DNA of 64,000 nt from Flammeovirgaceae bacterium UBA6059 (GTDB lineage Bacteria; Bacteroidota; Bacteroidia; Cytophagales; Cyclobacteriaceae), in assembly GCA_002435755.1 (NCBI GenBank), contig DIYH01000027.1, positions 62,001 to 126,000 of the forward strand, written 5' to 3'. A model generated the notes under the pieces. It saw nothing but the letters and a program-made list of their open reading frames with translations, was not told the origin of the DNA and made no database searches. Both the position numbers and the translations under genes were made by a program. Below are positions 9,592 through 18,382 of the stretch, piece after piece (the stretch's first letter is position 1; each line of letters begins with the position of its first letter).

Positions 9592-10161
9592 ATGTCTGAA
9601 ATTTCTAATAATACCGCTCTACTCCTCATCGACATTCAAAAAGGATTGGATGATCATGAATTCTACGGAGGTAATCGCAACAATCCGAATGCTGAAAAGA
9701 ATATGGCGGCTATTCTTCAACGATGGCGAGAACTCGGCTTGTCTGTTTTTCACGTCCATCATAGTTCCAGAAACCCTGATTCACCTCTTCATCCCTCCAA
9801 GCCCGGCTTTGCCGTCAAAGGCGGTTTTGGACCATCATCCGGAGAGCCCAGCTATACTAAAGATGTAAATAGCGCCTTCATAGGAACCTCTCTCAAGGAA
9901 GACTTACGGAAAGCGGGTATCGATACCGTAGTGATAGTCGGTCTCACTACGAATCACTGCATCTCCACCAGCACAAGAATGGCGAGTAATCTTGATTTCA
10001 AGACCTATCTTATTAGTGATGCTACGGCCACTTTTGACAGGAAGGCGCTTAATGGATCAATTATACCCTCAGAGACTGTTCACCAGACAGAGTTGGCGAG
10101 TCTCAATGAAGAGTTTGCCACTGTGTTAACTACTGAGCAGTTGCTATCAAGGATTGACTAA
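9592..10161 (+). CDS. Isochorismatase-family cysteine hydrolase
   Basis: The ATG at 9592 is chosen over an in-frame TTG six bases upstream. The protein has the family's Asp-Lys-Cys catalytic triad: Asp14 (LLIDIQ), Lys90 (YTKDVNSAF) and Cys123 (TTNHCISTS), with the usual cis-peptide region before the Cys. Length (189 aa) is typical. Family members hydrolyse isochorismate, nicotinamide, ureido or carbamoyl substrates; the sequence alone does not fix which. It lies 20 bases after moaA on the same strand and may share its transcript. Confidence 0.9.
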   Translation: MSEISNNTALLLIDIQKGLDDHEFYGGNRNNPNAEKNMAAILQRWRELGLSVFHVHHSSRNPDSPLHPSKPGFAVKGGFGPSSGEPSYTKDVNSAFIGTSLKEDLRKAGIDTVVIVGLTTNHCISTSTRMASNLDFKTYLISDATATFDRKALNGSIIPSETVHQTELASLNEEFATVLTTEQLLSRID

Positions 10162-10226
10162 AGTCGAGATTGATCAATAAGCCTCAGGGAGTTTGGTATT
10201 TTTCTGGAGTTAATTCCATCCGTCGA

Positions 10227-10634
10227 CTACAGTAGATGCGACAAAATACTGTCATAGTTGGCCGCCAGATAAACCAGACTGGCCAGGTTGCCGAAAAGGG
10301 TAAACGGGATAAGCCACAGGAGAAACAAAAGGAAAGAACCCGAGTTGAGCCAAACAATACCGCCAAAGAGGATAAGACCAATACCCAGATCTATTCCAAT
10401 CTGTCTAAACCAATGAAATGGATACATTTTTTTGAGGCTCCTGATAAAGTTCTCCTTCTCACTGCAATAAAAAGTATAAGAGAAGAAAGCAAGCCAAGCC
10501 AACCAAACTGCAGTCTTACCCCAGCCGTATGGATGGTTACTTACAAGCCAGTGCTCATCTGTGGTCGTAGAAATCACAGCCAGAAAAAACAGTCCGTAAA
10601 TCATCCAGAAAAGGTATTTTTTGAAGAATCTCAT
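10227..10634 (-). CDS. Small integral membrane protein, 135 aa
   Basis: Four hydrophobic segments (about residues 8-22, 40-57, 78-95 and 99-127) are joined by short charged loops; the C-terminal half is strongly hydrophobic. I do not recognise a family. It converges on the isochorismatase gene and has about 300 bases of empty DNA upstream. It could be a DUF-type four-helix inner-membrane protein. Confidence 0.7.
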   Translation of the reverse strand: MRFFKKYLFWMIYGLFFLAVISTTTDEHWLVSNHPYGWGKTAVWLAWLAFFSYTFYCSEKENFIRSLKKMYPFHWFRQIGIDLGIGLILFGGIVWLNSGSFLLFLLWLIPFTLFGNLASLVYLAANYDSILSHLL

Positions 10635-10932
10635 GACATCATTGTTTCTTGAAGAATCCGTCTAAGTATTCTCCATAAATATCAATCAATATAAGGCTAA
10701 GTTTTTATTGATCACTGTGCCAGTCGTATATTGAGCTAGTGAATTAGGACATTGAGTGTTATCAGGAAATAAGAAGCTGCTTACACACAACTGATCATTC
10801 TTGATAACCTGCTCCACGATAATATGCACATTCAGGCTTCTGTACGAGTGTGAAAAATGGTATGACCAGCTGTAATGCGGTATTCATGCTAAGTCACAAC
10901 CCCCAGTATCTCTAGCCGGTAAGCATTTCAAG

Positions 10933-11304
10933 CTAATTGGGCTGCTTCAGCTTCCAGCTAAGACCTAACCAGATCAGGTAAGAAATAATAAAGATCACCA
11001 TTCCGTAAAGCGTTGTTATCATCGCAACTTTAAGACCACCAGCCATCATGCCGGAAGAGACACCTCCTTCCTGCTCTATATATACAAACGCCGAGTAGAG
11101 GCCAATTAAGGTCCCCAGCATACCCACGACTAAGGCAAACAATCCGATTTCACGAACGTATCGGATTTTCCGATAGGTGGCATCTGTAGTTTGCGACTTT
11201 AACACCTGCAGGCCATTGTAAGCAGCCACAGCCAGCATCGCAACACCGATCAATGAAATAATACCCATAAACAATGGGCCTCCCATGTAAAACAGTTCAA
11301 ACAT
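10933..11304 (-). CDS. MotA/TolQ/ExbB-type proton-channel family protein
   Basis: A 123-aa protein with three membrane segments: the N-terminal MGIISLIGVAMLAVAAYN, a second with GLFALVVGMLGTLIGLYSAF, and a third around GLKVAMITTLYGMVIFIISYLIW. The GMLGTLIGL and GLKVAMITTLYG stretches match the two conserved pore helices of the MotA/TolQ/ExbB family, which pairs with an ExbD/MotB-type partner to use proton-motive force. No partner gene lies beside it, so it may act alone or pair with a distant gene. It is divergent from the LytTR gene at 11464. Confidence 0.75.
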   Translation of the reverse strand: MFELFYMGGPLFMGIISLIGVAMLAVAAYNGLQVLKSQTTDATYRKIRYVREIGLFALVVGMLGTLIGLYSAFVYIEQEGGVSSGMMAGGLKVAMITTLYGMVIFIISYLIWLGLSWKLKQPN

Positions 11305-11463
11305 AGTTTTCGAGATTTAAATGAAACACAGAACCAAAACTAGCGGTCTGGCTCACCATGCAGATGGTAGAATCCGTCGCTAGGATGGTCATTCATCGAT
11401 AATCTCATGTGATCCGGAAGATAATAAGCAGATTTGACAAAAATCTCAATCACCAGAACCTCA

Positions 11464-12231
11464 ATGAAGCTAAAATCCCAGATCATGTTTTGGAGTATCA
11501 TGAGTATTCTGCTCACGCTACTGTTCGGGCAAAAATGGTCAAGCTACATAGAGGCATTCTACTTTGTGAGCCTGCTGCTTCCTATCATCCTGGTTACTGC
11601 CTATTTCTTTAACAATTTTTTGGTTCCACGATACCTTGGCACACGGCGATATTTCAGATTCACCCTGTATACACTGTACACCATAGTTGGTTCGCTTTAT
11701 CTCACTGTATTTGTAGTACTATTTGCATTCATCTATCTAGCCAACTACAGTACTGCACCACTAAATCCTCTCGTCTTTGATGTGCTCCTGATGGGCTTTA
11801 TTCTGTATTTCGGCGTTTTTGCTTATTCTTTTTTCATTCTTACCAGAAAAAACCAATCCAACCAGATAGCACTCAACGAGCTTCAGCAAGAACTATCAGT
11901 CCACCAGAATGCCAAAATTGAGATCCGGGCTGACCGAAAAAACCATTCGGTCAACTCCGATGATATTGATTTTATTGAGAGCCTGGGTGATTATGTAAAA
12001 GTCCATATTTCCGATAGGGAACTCATTACCAAGGAAAAGATAAGCCATCTTGAAAACAGGCTTCCCAGGCGATTTCTCAGAATCCATCGCTCGTATATCA
12101 TCAATCGGCAAAAGGTCAAAAGCTTTAACCGTGAACAAGTAGTATTAAATAACCAAGAGCTCCCGATCAGTAGAACTTATAAGCAATCCGTACTAGAAAA
12201 GCTTGGTTCCGGTAGGCCATCGAATAAGTAA
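11464..12231 (+). CDS. Membrane-anchored LytTR transcription regulator
   Basis: The ATG at 11464 is preferred over an upstream in-frame TTG at 11434. The N-terminal half has four hydrophobic segments (roughly residues 10-130). A short helical linker and a LytTR DNA-binding domain follow (about 150-250), with the FIESLGDYVKVHI and RIHRSYIIN motifs. No receiver domain is present, so it is a one-component membrane sensor-regulator. This architecture is common in Bacteroidota; ligand and targets are unknown. It is divergently arranged with the ExbB-like gene, so the 159-base gap may hold two promoters. Confidence 0.88.
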   Translation: MKLKSQIMFWSIMSILLTLLFGQKWSSYIEAFYFVSLLLPIILVTAYFFNNFLVPRYLGTRRYFRFTLYTLYTIVGSLYLTVFVVLFAFIYLANYSTAPLNPLVFDVLLMGFILYFGVFAYSFFILTRKNQSNQIALNELQQELSVHQNAKIEIRADRKNHSVNSDDIDFIESLGDYVKVHISDRELITKEKISHLENRLPRRFLRIHRSYIINRQKVKSFNREQVVLNNQELPISRTYKQSVLEKLGSGRPSNK

Positions 12232-12281
12232 CTTCAATACAATCGGAGCAACCAATGCATCCTTAGCCACTCAATTTGCGT

Positions 12282-12289
12282 TAGCTTTG
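12282..12289 (+). promoter_or_regulatory. Candidate -7 box of the tmRNA promoter
   Basis: TAGCTTTG matches the Bacteroidota -7 consensus TAnnTTTG and lies 20 bases before the mature tmRNA 5' end. The -33 element is weak, so this is a candidate only. Confidence 0.5.
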
Positions 12290-12309
12290 CACGACGTTCT
12301 TTGAAACAT

Positions 12310-12704
12310 GGGGTCGACTGGAATTGACAGTAAGTGTGAATGATGGGCTTGCATGCAGGGTGGTGAGTGTACACCCTCGACCAATACACTTGTATTTTAA
12401 TTGGCGAATCTAATTACGCCATGGCTGCCTAATTCTGAAGTTTAGTAGGAATTAATTAGGGTCGAACCACACCGGTTCCCCCAGCCACATCCCGCCAGGT
12501 TTCCGTCCTATAAGCAGGATCACGGGGTGTCGACATTTAGGACTGGCTGCTGCGAGGTTACTAAGTAGCAGTGAGATCTTAGTGACTGGTAGGTAAAGTG
12601 GGCTGTTGTTTGTCAGCTTGCCTGCGAGATCTAAAAAGCAACTAAGCATGTAGACGGTACATGATTCCCTTATCTGGACGCGGGTTCGAATCCCGCCGAC
12701 TCCA
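12310..12704 (+). ncRNA. ssrA: tmRNA (transfer-messenger RNA)
   Basis: The 5' end GGGGUCG pairs with CGACUCC at 12697-12703 to form the tRNA-like acceptor stem (one G-U pair), with A12704 as discriminator. The T arm is visible at 12681-12696 (GGGTTCGAATCCC). The CCA is not fully encoded at this copy. The tag reading frame is at 12403-12432: GGC GAA TCT AAT TAC GCC ATG GCT GCC TAA, giving GESNYAMAA, a Bacteroidota-like proteolysis tag. tmRNA with SmpB rescues stalled ribosomes and marks the product for degradation. Its 3' end is the insertion site of the mobile element that follows. Confidence 0.95.
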
Positions 12705-12705
12705 C
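12691..12705 (+). other. attL core: 15-bp direct repeat in the tmRNA 3' end
   Basis: The 15 bases TCCCGCCGACTCCAC, the T-arm/acceptor end of tmRNA, occur again at 34333-34347. The integrase gene starts 138 bases to the right. The 3' ends of tmRNA and tRNA genes are classic target sites for tyrosine integrases, and the repeat restores a functional tmRNA end. Confidence 0.9.
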
Positions 12706-12728
12706 TAAGAGGTTCTTCAACCTTATTT

Positions 12729-12762
12729 AATCCCCTTTAATTAGGTTTAAAGGGGATTTTTT
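12729..12762 (+). terminator. Element-borne terminator downstream of tmRNA
   Basis: A perfect 12-bp stem (AATCCCCTTTAA with TTAAAGGGGATT) is followed by a T run. It lies just inside the element and probably replaces the tmRNA's original terminator, which seems displaced to 34352-34393. Confidence 0.85.
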
Positions 12763-12803
12763 ATGTTCCAACAATTTGGTTGCTCATCGGCATTCTTGCA
12801 CAT

Positions 12804-12843
12804 TTGTTTCAATAATGCTTCAACACACAAAATTGTTTCAACA
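12804..12843 (+). repeat. Candidate integrase arm-type sites, left end
   Basis: Three direct copies of a short motif: TTGTTTCAATA at 12804, TGCTTCAACAC at 12816 and TTGTTTCAACA at 12833. The last overlaps the integrase start codon. The exact 11-mer TTGTTTCAACA recurs at 34253 near the right end. The spacing and position suit integrase or excisionase binding; autoregulation of the integrase is possible. Confidence 0.5.
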
Positions 12844-14072
12844 TGAGTAAAGGTCTATCTATCAAGATTTATGCCCACCCAACCCGCACCAAAGGGGATC
12901 GATCCCAGCTATTCGTACGCATGATCTATGATCGTAAGAAGGCGGAGTTTGCCACCAAGTACTATGCCTCTGCTAAGCAGTGGGATCCTGACAAAGAACG
13001 GTATAAGAAGGATGCCATAATGAACACAGAGCTCGTTAGTATCGAGAGCGAACTACGAAAGATAGTACAGCGCCTCACCTATGAGGAAAAGTCGATATCA
13101 GCTAAGTCCATTAAGGACATCTACCTTGGCAAAGACTCGCTGGATGTCATGCTCCTCGAACGATACCAGATATATCTAAAATATATCACGGAAGGTTCTC
13201 TAGTTGCTCAACAATCGCTTCGTACTTACAACAAGACATACAATAATGTCTGCAACTTCATCAAGACCACCTATGGAAGTGATATCAATGTGCGTAGGGT
13301 CGACCTATCGATGATTGAGGCTTATGATGAGTTTTTGTCACATCAAAAAAATCCTCAAGGAGAACCACTCAAACACAATACCATACACAAACATCACTCG
13401 CGGTTTAGAACCTACCTACATTACTTACGCAAGCACGAACTGATTGCCAGCAACCCCTACGATCACTTCAGGGTGAAATTCATCGAAAGTGAAAGGACCT
13501 TTCTTACACAGGAAGAGCTTGATGCTTTCTCAACCTGCTCACTCGGAGGAAACAAGAGCCTGGAAAAGGTCAGAGATTATTTCCTATTCTCGGTATACAC
13601 GGGGATGCGGTTTAGCGATGCACAAAAACTACAGATGAAGAATATCAGTATAGAGAAGGGGCAATGGTATTTCACGCATGTGGAGCAAAAGACACACAAA
13701 CACTCTAAACTACCTCTGTTGAAACCAGCTATAGAAATCGTGGAAAAATATGCCAATACGCCCGAGCGATCTTTTGGGTTCGTCCTGCCGAAACACTCCA
13801 ATCAGAAAGTAAACACAAAGCTCAAAATCATTGCTGACCTAGCCAACATACAAGATAAAGTAGTGTCTCACCATGTGGCCAGACATACTTGTGCTACGAC
13901 AATACTCCTGGAGAACGGCATCACCTTGGACAAGGTACAGGTCTGGTTGAATCATGCCAATATCAGAGAGACTATGGTTTATGCGAAAATGACGAAAAGG
14001 GCCATCAATGGATCAAGGGGAGTAAGGGAACTGATCGAATCATATAACGTCCGTCCGTCCGCAGCTATATAG
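12843..14072 (+). CDS. int: Tyrosine-family site-specific integrase
   Basis: This 409-aa protein has an N-terminal arm-binding domain (about residues 1-90), a SAM-like core-binding domain (about 100-210, ending in NPYDHF) and a C-terminal catalytic domain. The catalytic residues are visible: Arg256 (YTGMRF), His344 and Arg347 (HHVARHT), His371 (LNHANI) and the nucleophile Tyr380 (TMVYAKM). This is the common Bacteroidota integrase type of conjugative transposons and islands. It lies beside attL, pointing inward, and should recombine the 15-bp tmRNA core at 12691 and 34333. Confidence 0.95.
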   Translation: MSKGLSIKIYAHPTRTKGDRSQLFVRMIYDRKKAEFATKYYASAKQWDPDKERYKKDAIMNTELVSIESELRKIVQRLTYEEKSISAKSIKDIYLGKDSLDVMLLERYQIYLKYITEGSLVAQQSLRTYNKTYNNVCNFIKTTYGSDINVRRVDLSMIEAYDEFLSHQKNPQGEPLKHNTIHKHHSRFRTYLHYLRKHELIASNPYDHFRVKFIESERTFLTQEELDAFSTCSLGGNKSLEKVRDYFLFSVYTGMRFSDAQKLQMKNISIEKGQWYFTHVEQKTHKHSKLPLLKPAIEIVEKYANTPERSFGFVLPKHSNQKVNTKLKIIADLANIQDKVVSHHVARHTCATTILLENGITLDKVQVWLNHANIRETMVYAKMTKRAINGSRGVRELIESYNVRPSAAI

Positions 14073-14086
14073 CTATCTGGACGGAC
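14053..14086. terminator. Strong hairpin between convergent integrase and primase genes
   Basis: An 8-bp arm, GTCCGTCC, pairs with GGACGGAC across an 18-base centre that itself holds AGCTATATAGCT. It begins inside the last integrase codons and lies between convergent genes. There is no T run, so termination on either strand is inferred. Confidence 0.4.
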
Positions 14087-14104
14087 GAACAGTCATATTC
14101 ATGG

Positions 14105-16003
14105 CTACAATATTTTGAGTCTTCCGTCAGGAAGCTCATCCAACAATTGATTGGATATCATAAAGTTGATGATATCATATCCTGTAGTTCTGCTTTTTCC
14201 AAGGCGCTCTGATATGAGTGTCCTCAGCACTGAGCGATCATATAGAACCTCTTGCGCTTTTAACTCGAGCAACAGATCCTCATACTCAGCGATCTTCTTA
14301 TCCTTGGCATTGAATACAGACTTTGCACCGTCATACACAAACCGCTTCAAGTCATCATTCCAGTAAAACTGCTGTAGCGGCATGGACGTGACGTTGGCGT
14401 TGCGACACAACTTGGGGTTGATTACACATATCTCGCCCTCGCGCTCAATGTTGAGTACTGACTCGGCCTTGCGATCTAGTTGCGATCCCAAATGCCCTCG
14501 TGTTTTACCACCGTCCGGGTTGAGGTGCAGCACCACCAGCACCGCTGCATTGTGCTCAGTAGCAACTCGATGCAGTGTATTCACGACTTCATTGCATGCT
14601 TCTTCATCGTTAACGGATTTTACCAGATCGGCTACACCGTCTATAATCACCAAATAGACGCCATCCGAAACTAAAGCATGATAGTCTATCAAGTGCTCAA
14701 TATACCTTAATCTCTCCCATGGGCTGTACTCAAGCAGGTGATAGGATTCAAGCTGAGCTGCATTGTCGTTATAGCCTGCAAGCCACAAAGCCGATTTCAA
14801 CTTCTTTGAATAATCTGCCAGGCTTTGCTCCGTATCAAAGTGAAGCACCATTTTGCCGGTAGGTACGTGTACAGTGTCTATACCCAAAAAGCAATCATTG
14901 TGTTTGTCACTATCCGTAGCAATACTGCCAGATAATACCGATTGACAAGCAGCGCTCTTCCCTGCTTTAGGCTTACCCGCTACAACAATCACATTGCCGA
15001 GCGATAATATCTTATTCCCCTCAATAGAACAGACAGGCGTAGGCTCTATTATTTCGCGATTGTAATCAAACCTATTCTGAGATACTTCTTTGAGTAGCGC
15101 TGTAAAGTGCTTGTGTACTGATGCCTTTATGATATCATCAAACTCCTTTTTGCTATGACCGATATGAAAGAAATCGCTCACATCTTTAGCTCCCTTTAAC
15201 CCGTCTAGCGGCAACTCAATCCTGATTAGTTGGTCATTTTGCTTTGCTGCCTTTGTAGACATCTTAATCCCTGTGGCATCCATATCGTAGCATATCATGA
15301 CGTACTGAAATCGCTTTCGGTATTCTGAGACTAGCTCTTCAGTGATTGATGCTGTTTCAGAGTTCAAGCAGATGGCATAATATCCATGGGCCGATAATGT
15401 GAGTACGTCTTTTTCTCCTCCCGTAATAAAAAGGTAGAGACCCTTATCAGGAAGTTGCTCCATCCCAAACACAAAGTCCTCTTCTCGGTCATAATGAAGA
15501 AAACGCGTCTGCGAAAAAGGTTGATAAAGCTTTACACCGTTACCATACCTAAATACGAACTTCGGCTCTCTTTGTGTACTACCGAGCAGTGCGCTTACTC
15601 CATATCTCTCTAGCAGTTCGCTTGAAATTCCATACTTTTCCCAAAATGCTAGTTCGAATGGCTCAAATCGTTTTGTCTTCGGTGATCCTTGACTTTGTGT
15701 TTTGGACCGTGGAAGAGGCAGGTTATCCACCAAACCAAAATCAGAACAGATCTTCTCGCATGCAGACACGAAATCCAGGCTGAACATGAGCATGACAAAG
15801 TCGATGGCGTTTCCTGTTATACCAGTACCGTGATCTTTATACCTGTAGATTCTGTGATCATCTCTAAATACTGAGAATGAGGGGTGCTTATCCTCACGCA
15901 ATGGACTTGAAAATGCCTTGCCTATCTTCCAATTACCTGGTACGTAGCGACGGAAGACCTCCAATCCTTGGGAGGTCTTATCCAAGATATCTTCCTTTCT
16001 CAT
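14105..16003 (-). CDS. TOPRIM primase / RecA-like ATPase fusion (replication protein)
   Basis: A 632-aa protein of the primase-helicase type found in Bacteroidota mobile elements. The N-terminal region (1-90) resembles the CHC2-like primase module (SSPLREDKHPSFSVF, then YKDHGTG and NAIDFV) but lacks the zinc-binding Cys/His set. The TOPRIM domain has Glu197 (ITGGEKD) and the Asp pair 240/242 (CYDMDATG). A RepA/RadA-like P-loop ATPase follows with Walker A GKPKAGKS (343-350), Walker B around LVIIDGVAD and a VLHLNPDGGKTRGH sensor region. It probably primes or unwinds the excised element. Its start overlaps the stop of the upstream HTH gene (TAATG). Confidence 0.85.
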   Translation of the reverse strand: MRKEDILDKTSQGLEVFRRYVPGNWKIGKAFSSPLREDKHPSFSVFRDDHRIYRYKDHGTGITGNAIDFVMLMFSLDFVSACEKICSDFGLVDNLPLPRSKTQSQGSPKTKRFEPFELAFWEKYGISSELLERYGVSALLGSTQREPKFVFRYGNGVKLYQPFSQTRFLHYDREEDFVFGMEQLPDKGLYLFITGGEKDVLTLSAHGYYAICLNSETASITEELVSEYRKRFQYVMICYDMDATGIKMSTKAAKQNDQLIRIELPLDGLKGAKDVSDFFHIGHSKKEFDDIIKASVHKHFTALLKEVSQNRFDYNREIIEPTPVCSIEGNKILSLGNVIVVAGKPKAGKSAACQSVLSGSIATDSDKHNDCFLGIDTVHVPTGKMVLHFDTEQSLADYSKKLKSALWLAGYNDNAAQLESYHLLEYSPWERLRYIEHLIDYHALVSDGVYLVIIDGVADLVKSVNDEEACNEVVNTLHRVATEHNAAVLVVLHLNPDGGKTRGHLGSQLDRKAESVLNIEREGEICVINPKLCRNANVTSMPLQQFYWNDDLKRFVYDGAKSVFNAKDKKIAEYEDLLLELKAQEVLYDRSVLRTLISERLGKSRTTGYDIINFMISNQLLDELPDGRLKIL

Positions 16004-16314
16004 TACTTCAGGTTTTTGTTGAGATAGTCGAGAATGGACTGACGAGAGTAGAATACTTCGGCTCCCATCTTAGCCGCTTTGATCTTGCCTGTGCGTCGCA
16101 GGTGCCAGAGGGTCGTATCACCCTTACCAGTAATTCGCTTGGCCTCTTCCTTGGAGATATAATCCCCAATGCCAGGTTCGTGATTGCTTACGTTCCCATT
16201 GAGATAGTCAAGTATGCGTTGCTGAATCGAAGTAAACTCTTCGAAGCTCTCTTGGGGAATCAGAACAAATGTCTGGTGCTCTCCCGTTTTTCTAATGGAC
16301 TTATTTTGAGCCAT
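16003..16314 (-). CDS. Excisionase-like helix-turn-helix DNA-binding protein
   Basis: A 103-aa protein whose C-terminal half is a MerR/Xis-type HTH: ISKEEAKRITGKGDTTLWHL followed by RRTGKIKAAKMG and an FYSRQSILDYL wing/helix. This pattern (HTH_17-like) is standard for the small DNA-binding protein encoded just before the primase in Bacteroidota integrative elements. It is translationally coupled to the primase gene by a one-base overlap. Excision control or transcription regulation of the element is inferred. Confidence 0.8.
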   Translation of the reverse strand: MAQNKSIRKTGEHQTFVLIPQESFEEFTSIQQRILDYLNGNVSNHEPGIGDYISKEEAKRITGKGDTTLWHLRRTGKIKAAKMGAEVFYSRQSILDYLNKNLK

Positions 16315-16415
16315 ATTAATTCAATTGTGTTTAACATGGCATCAAATAAAAAGTACAAATTTTCCGAATTCTGTGCAGATTATTTGACTTAAACTGCCTG
16401 GGCAGAATATTAAGA

Positions 16416-17357
16416 TTATTCTGCCTTGTTTCGAATCTTTACAATGTTTTCTACAATCTGGTTATAGGCTTTCTCCCAATCACCAAAGTGAGATTGAAGC
16501 AGTTGATAAAGTGAGCTGTCCTTTGACGGTTTCTCGAGATACTCTCGTACTCGTCGCTCTGTATTGTCATAATCTAATTTGAAAGAACTTTTGGAATCAT
16601 AAACTTCATCAAATTCAAGGATCTCCTTGGTATCTGTCCTCTTAGTAAGTCTTAATGATCTTGCTAGTGCCCCTGTCAGATATAATCGCCCTTTTCTTTG
16701 CTGCGGAATCAGTAGACCCACATTGAAGTATATCTCATGAATAACAACACAGATATAGTCTAGATCGCCTCGGTAACTACTCCTTGATCTGTAAAGATTT
16801 CTAAGAGCAAACCAACTAAAGACAAAAACATCAAATTGATGACGCTCAATTTTATCAAAATCCAAACCTTCGAAGCTCTCTGAGTTTATACCAATAGAAT
16901 GATACGCAGATTTGAAATATGCATATTCAGGATTATCATCCTCAATAAAAGTTTTGGAAAGCTCCATCCAGGATCTGAATGCACTAGAAACTTTACCAAT
17001 ATATCTCAGTACATGTTCATTCGGGAATGAAAGTAGCTGTGAAGATTTTATGAACACGAGAAATTCGGCAAAATGCGGATGAATATGATTAAGAATTGGA
17101 GCAATCTCTCTTAAAGATGGATATGACTTACTTGCATTTTGAATAGCTTCATTGAGTTTACTTGTGCTCTGGCTAATGTCTAGAATAACTTTATCATCGA
17201 TTGGTTGACTAATTAATGAGTTGAAAAAATCCAACCGAAATTCTTTTTGATCGTCTTCATCTATCTTATCTGTGTCCAGATACTTTAGTACTTGACGCAT
17301 TAAGTTTCCGGCTTCCTGCATGGATAAATCCAACTCGACTTTTACTCTGACTGCCAT
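16416..17357 (-). CDS. Unknown 313-aa protein in the mobile element
   Basis: No domain recognised. The protein is soluble and mostly helical, acidic near the start (DTDKIDEDDQKEF), with an aromatic-rich centre (FDVFVFSWFALRNLY) and a basic C-terminus. It stands alone between the replication genes and the restriction operon, on the same strand, with about 160 bases separating it from the next gene. The position suggests cargo, perhaps defence-related, but nothing in the sequence proves this. Confidence 0.65.
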   Translation of the reverse strand: MAVRVKVELDLSMQEAGNLMRQVLKYLDTDKIDEDDQKEFRLDFFNSLISQPIDDKVILDISQSTSKLNEAIQNASKSYPSLREIAPILNHIHPHFAEFLVFIKSSQLLSFPNEHVLRYIGKVSSAFRSWMELSKTFIEDDNPEYAYFKSAYHSIGINSESFEGLDFDKIERHQFDVFVFSWFALRNLYRSRSSYRGDLDYICVVIHEIYFNVGLLIPQQRKGRLYLTGALARSLRLTKRTDTKEILEFDEVYDSKSSFKLDYDNTERRVREYLEKPSKDSSLYQLLQSHFGDWEKAYNQIVENIVKIRNKAE

Positions 17358-17518
17358 ATCAATTTAAACCCTCCGCCCCTATAGTCTTCACGACCTTGCT
17401 GCTGTTTTAGGGAGTGTGCGGATGCATCGACTTGATTAATTTAAAAAAGAATATAAAGGTGTTCCTATGACAAACAACATATCACTTTTATCCCAGCCTT
17501 GATCTATTTCGATAATTA

Positions 17519-17827
17519 TTAAAGAGCGTACTCCTCTTTCGGCAATAGATGCATCAGAGACCATACTGGACTATTAACATGAGTTAAACCATAATCTCTG
17601 GTTTTACTTGGCCCTAGGTCATAGTCGTCAGGATTTTCTTGGAATCCTTCTACGACTAATAGTATTTTATTGAAGTCAATCCTAGTGTGTTTTCCTTCTT
17701 CTCGGCCAACAATTACTGAACTCCCATTATGCTTTAAATAAGTGAATTTATTGTAGCCATCAACATGGGAATAACCTTTTCGAATGAATTCCTGAATGAT
17801 TCGACCACATACTATTTTTGCATCCAT
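17519..17827 (-). CDS. Unknown 102-aa protein, last gene of the restriction operon
   Basis: Its ATG immediately follows the TGA of the GIY-YIG gene, so the two are translationally coupled. A small basic N-terminus (CGRIIQEFIRKGYSHVDGY) is followed by a beta-rich section. No family recognised. The coupling suggests it assists or restrains the GIY-YIG nuclease. Confidence 0.6.
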   Translation of the reverse strand: MDAKIVCGRIIQEFIRKGYSHVDGYNKFTYLKHNGSSVIVGREEGKHTRIDFNKILLVVEGFQENPDDYDLGPSKTRDYGLTHVNSPVWSLMHLLPKEEYAL

Positions 17828-18262
17828 TCAAATCCTTTTAGTCTTTTTATTCATCAATTGATCTTGAAACTTATCAACTATATACTCCTCCACTTCTAAC
17901 CTCCCAAATGAAAGCTCCAAAAAGCCTATTGTAATGTTCTTCTCAAAGTATACGTTAAGTGCCATCTCATCAACAGGCTTGAACTTAGTTCTACTAGTAG
18001 CTCGATACCCAAAAAGTCGATAGCCTAGAGATCTTCGAAAAGAGTGATTAACCGTTCTTGTCAAGTCGCTCATGCGTTTTCTAATGTTTCCGGTTTCTCC
18101 TATGTAGACCAGTACACCACTATCATAGATAGCGTACAAGGCAGTACTCAGGGGAAACAAACTCAACCAATCCTTTGAAAGTGAAAATAACCTCCTTTCA
18201 GCATCAAGTAAGGCATCTTGCGTTTCATCTAACAATTCTATTATCTGAATATCACCGAGCAT
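17828..18262 (-). CDS. GIY-YIG-type nuclease domain protein
   Basis: A 144-aa protein with a central GIY-YIG motif: LYAIYDSGVLVYIGETGNIR, residues 42-61. LYAIYD corresponds to the GIY strand and YIG (53-55) to the second strand, with the conserved Arg61 after it; a later Glu/Asn catalytic residue cannot be fixed by eye. GIY-YIG enzymes cut DNA in homing, repair and restriction. Its ATG directly follows the stop of a 33-aa hsdS-like scrap, and its own stop abuts the 102-aa gene, so it belongs to the hsd operon. It may be an accessory nuclease of the island. Confidence 0.75.
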   Translation of the reverse strand: MLGDIQIIELLDETQDALLDAERRLFSLSKDWLSLFPLSTALYAIYDSGVLVYIGETGNIRKRMSDLTRTVNHSFRRSLGYRLFGYRATSRTKFKPVDEMALNVYFEKNITIGFLELSFGRLEVEEYIVDKFQDQLMNKKTKRI

Positions 18263-18364
18263 TTACACCTCAATCTCTTTCACCGATACCTCTACCACCA
18301 CAGCATTCATGAGCACTTTCCTATTTGGACATTGGTTGAAATGATCTACACGAATTACCAGCAT
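18263..18364 (-). pseudogene. hsdS C-terminal scrap (33-codon reading frame)
   Basis: The minus-strand frame reads MLVIRVDHFNQC, then RKVLMNAVVVEVSVKEIEV. It aligns with the conserved end of the intact HsdS 300 bases upstream (AIVQQVDHLMSLC ... KLMKAVVEEV), with about 12 residues missing between. It is best explained as the remains of a second specificity gene. It could still be translated, because its TAA abuts the GIY-YIG ATG and may couple translation. Confidence 0.6.
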
Positions 18365-18382
18365 ATTGTCTAGTATAGATAA

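Noticed and set aside
10236..10652. Plus-strand 138-codon frame opposite the small membrane protein
   Set aside because: Hydrophilic, low-complexity antisense shadow; the minus-strand protein has clear membrane segments.
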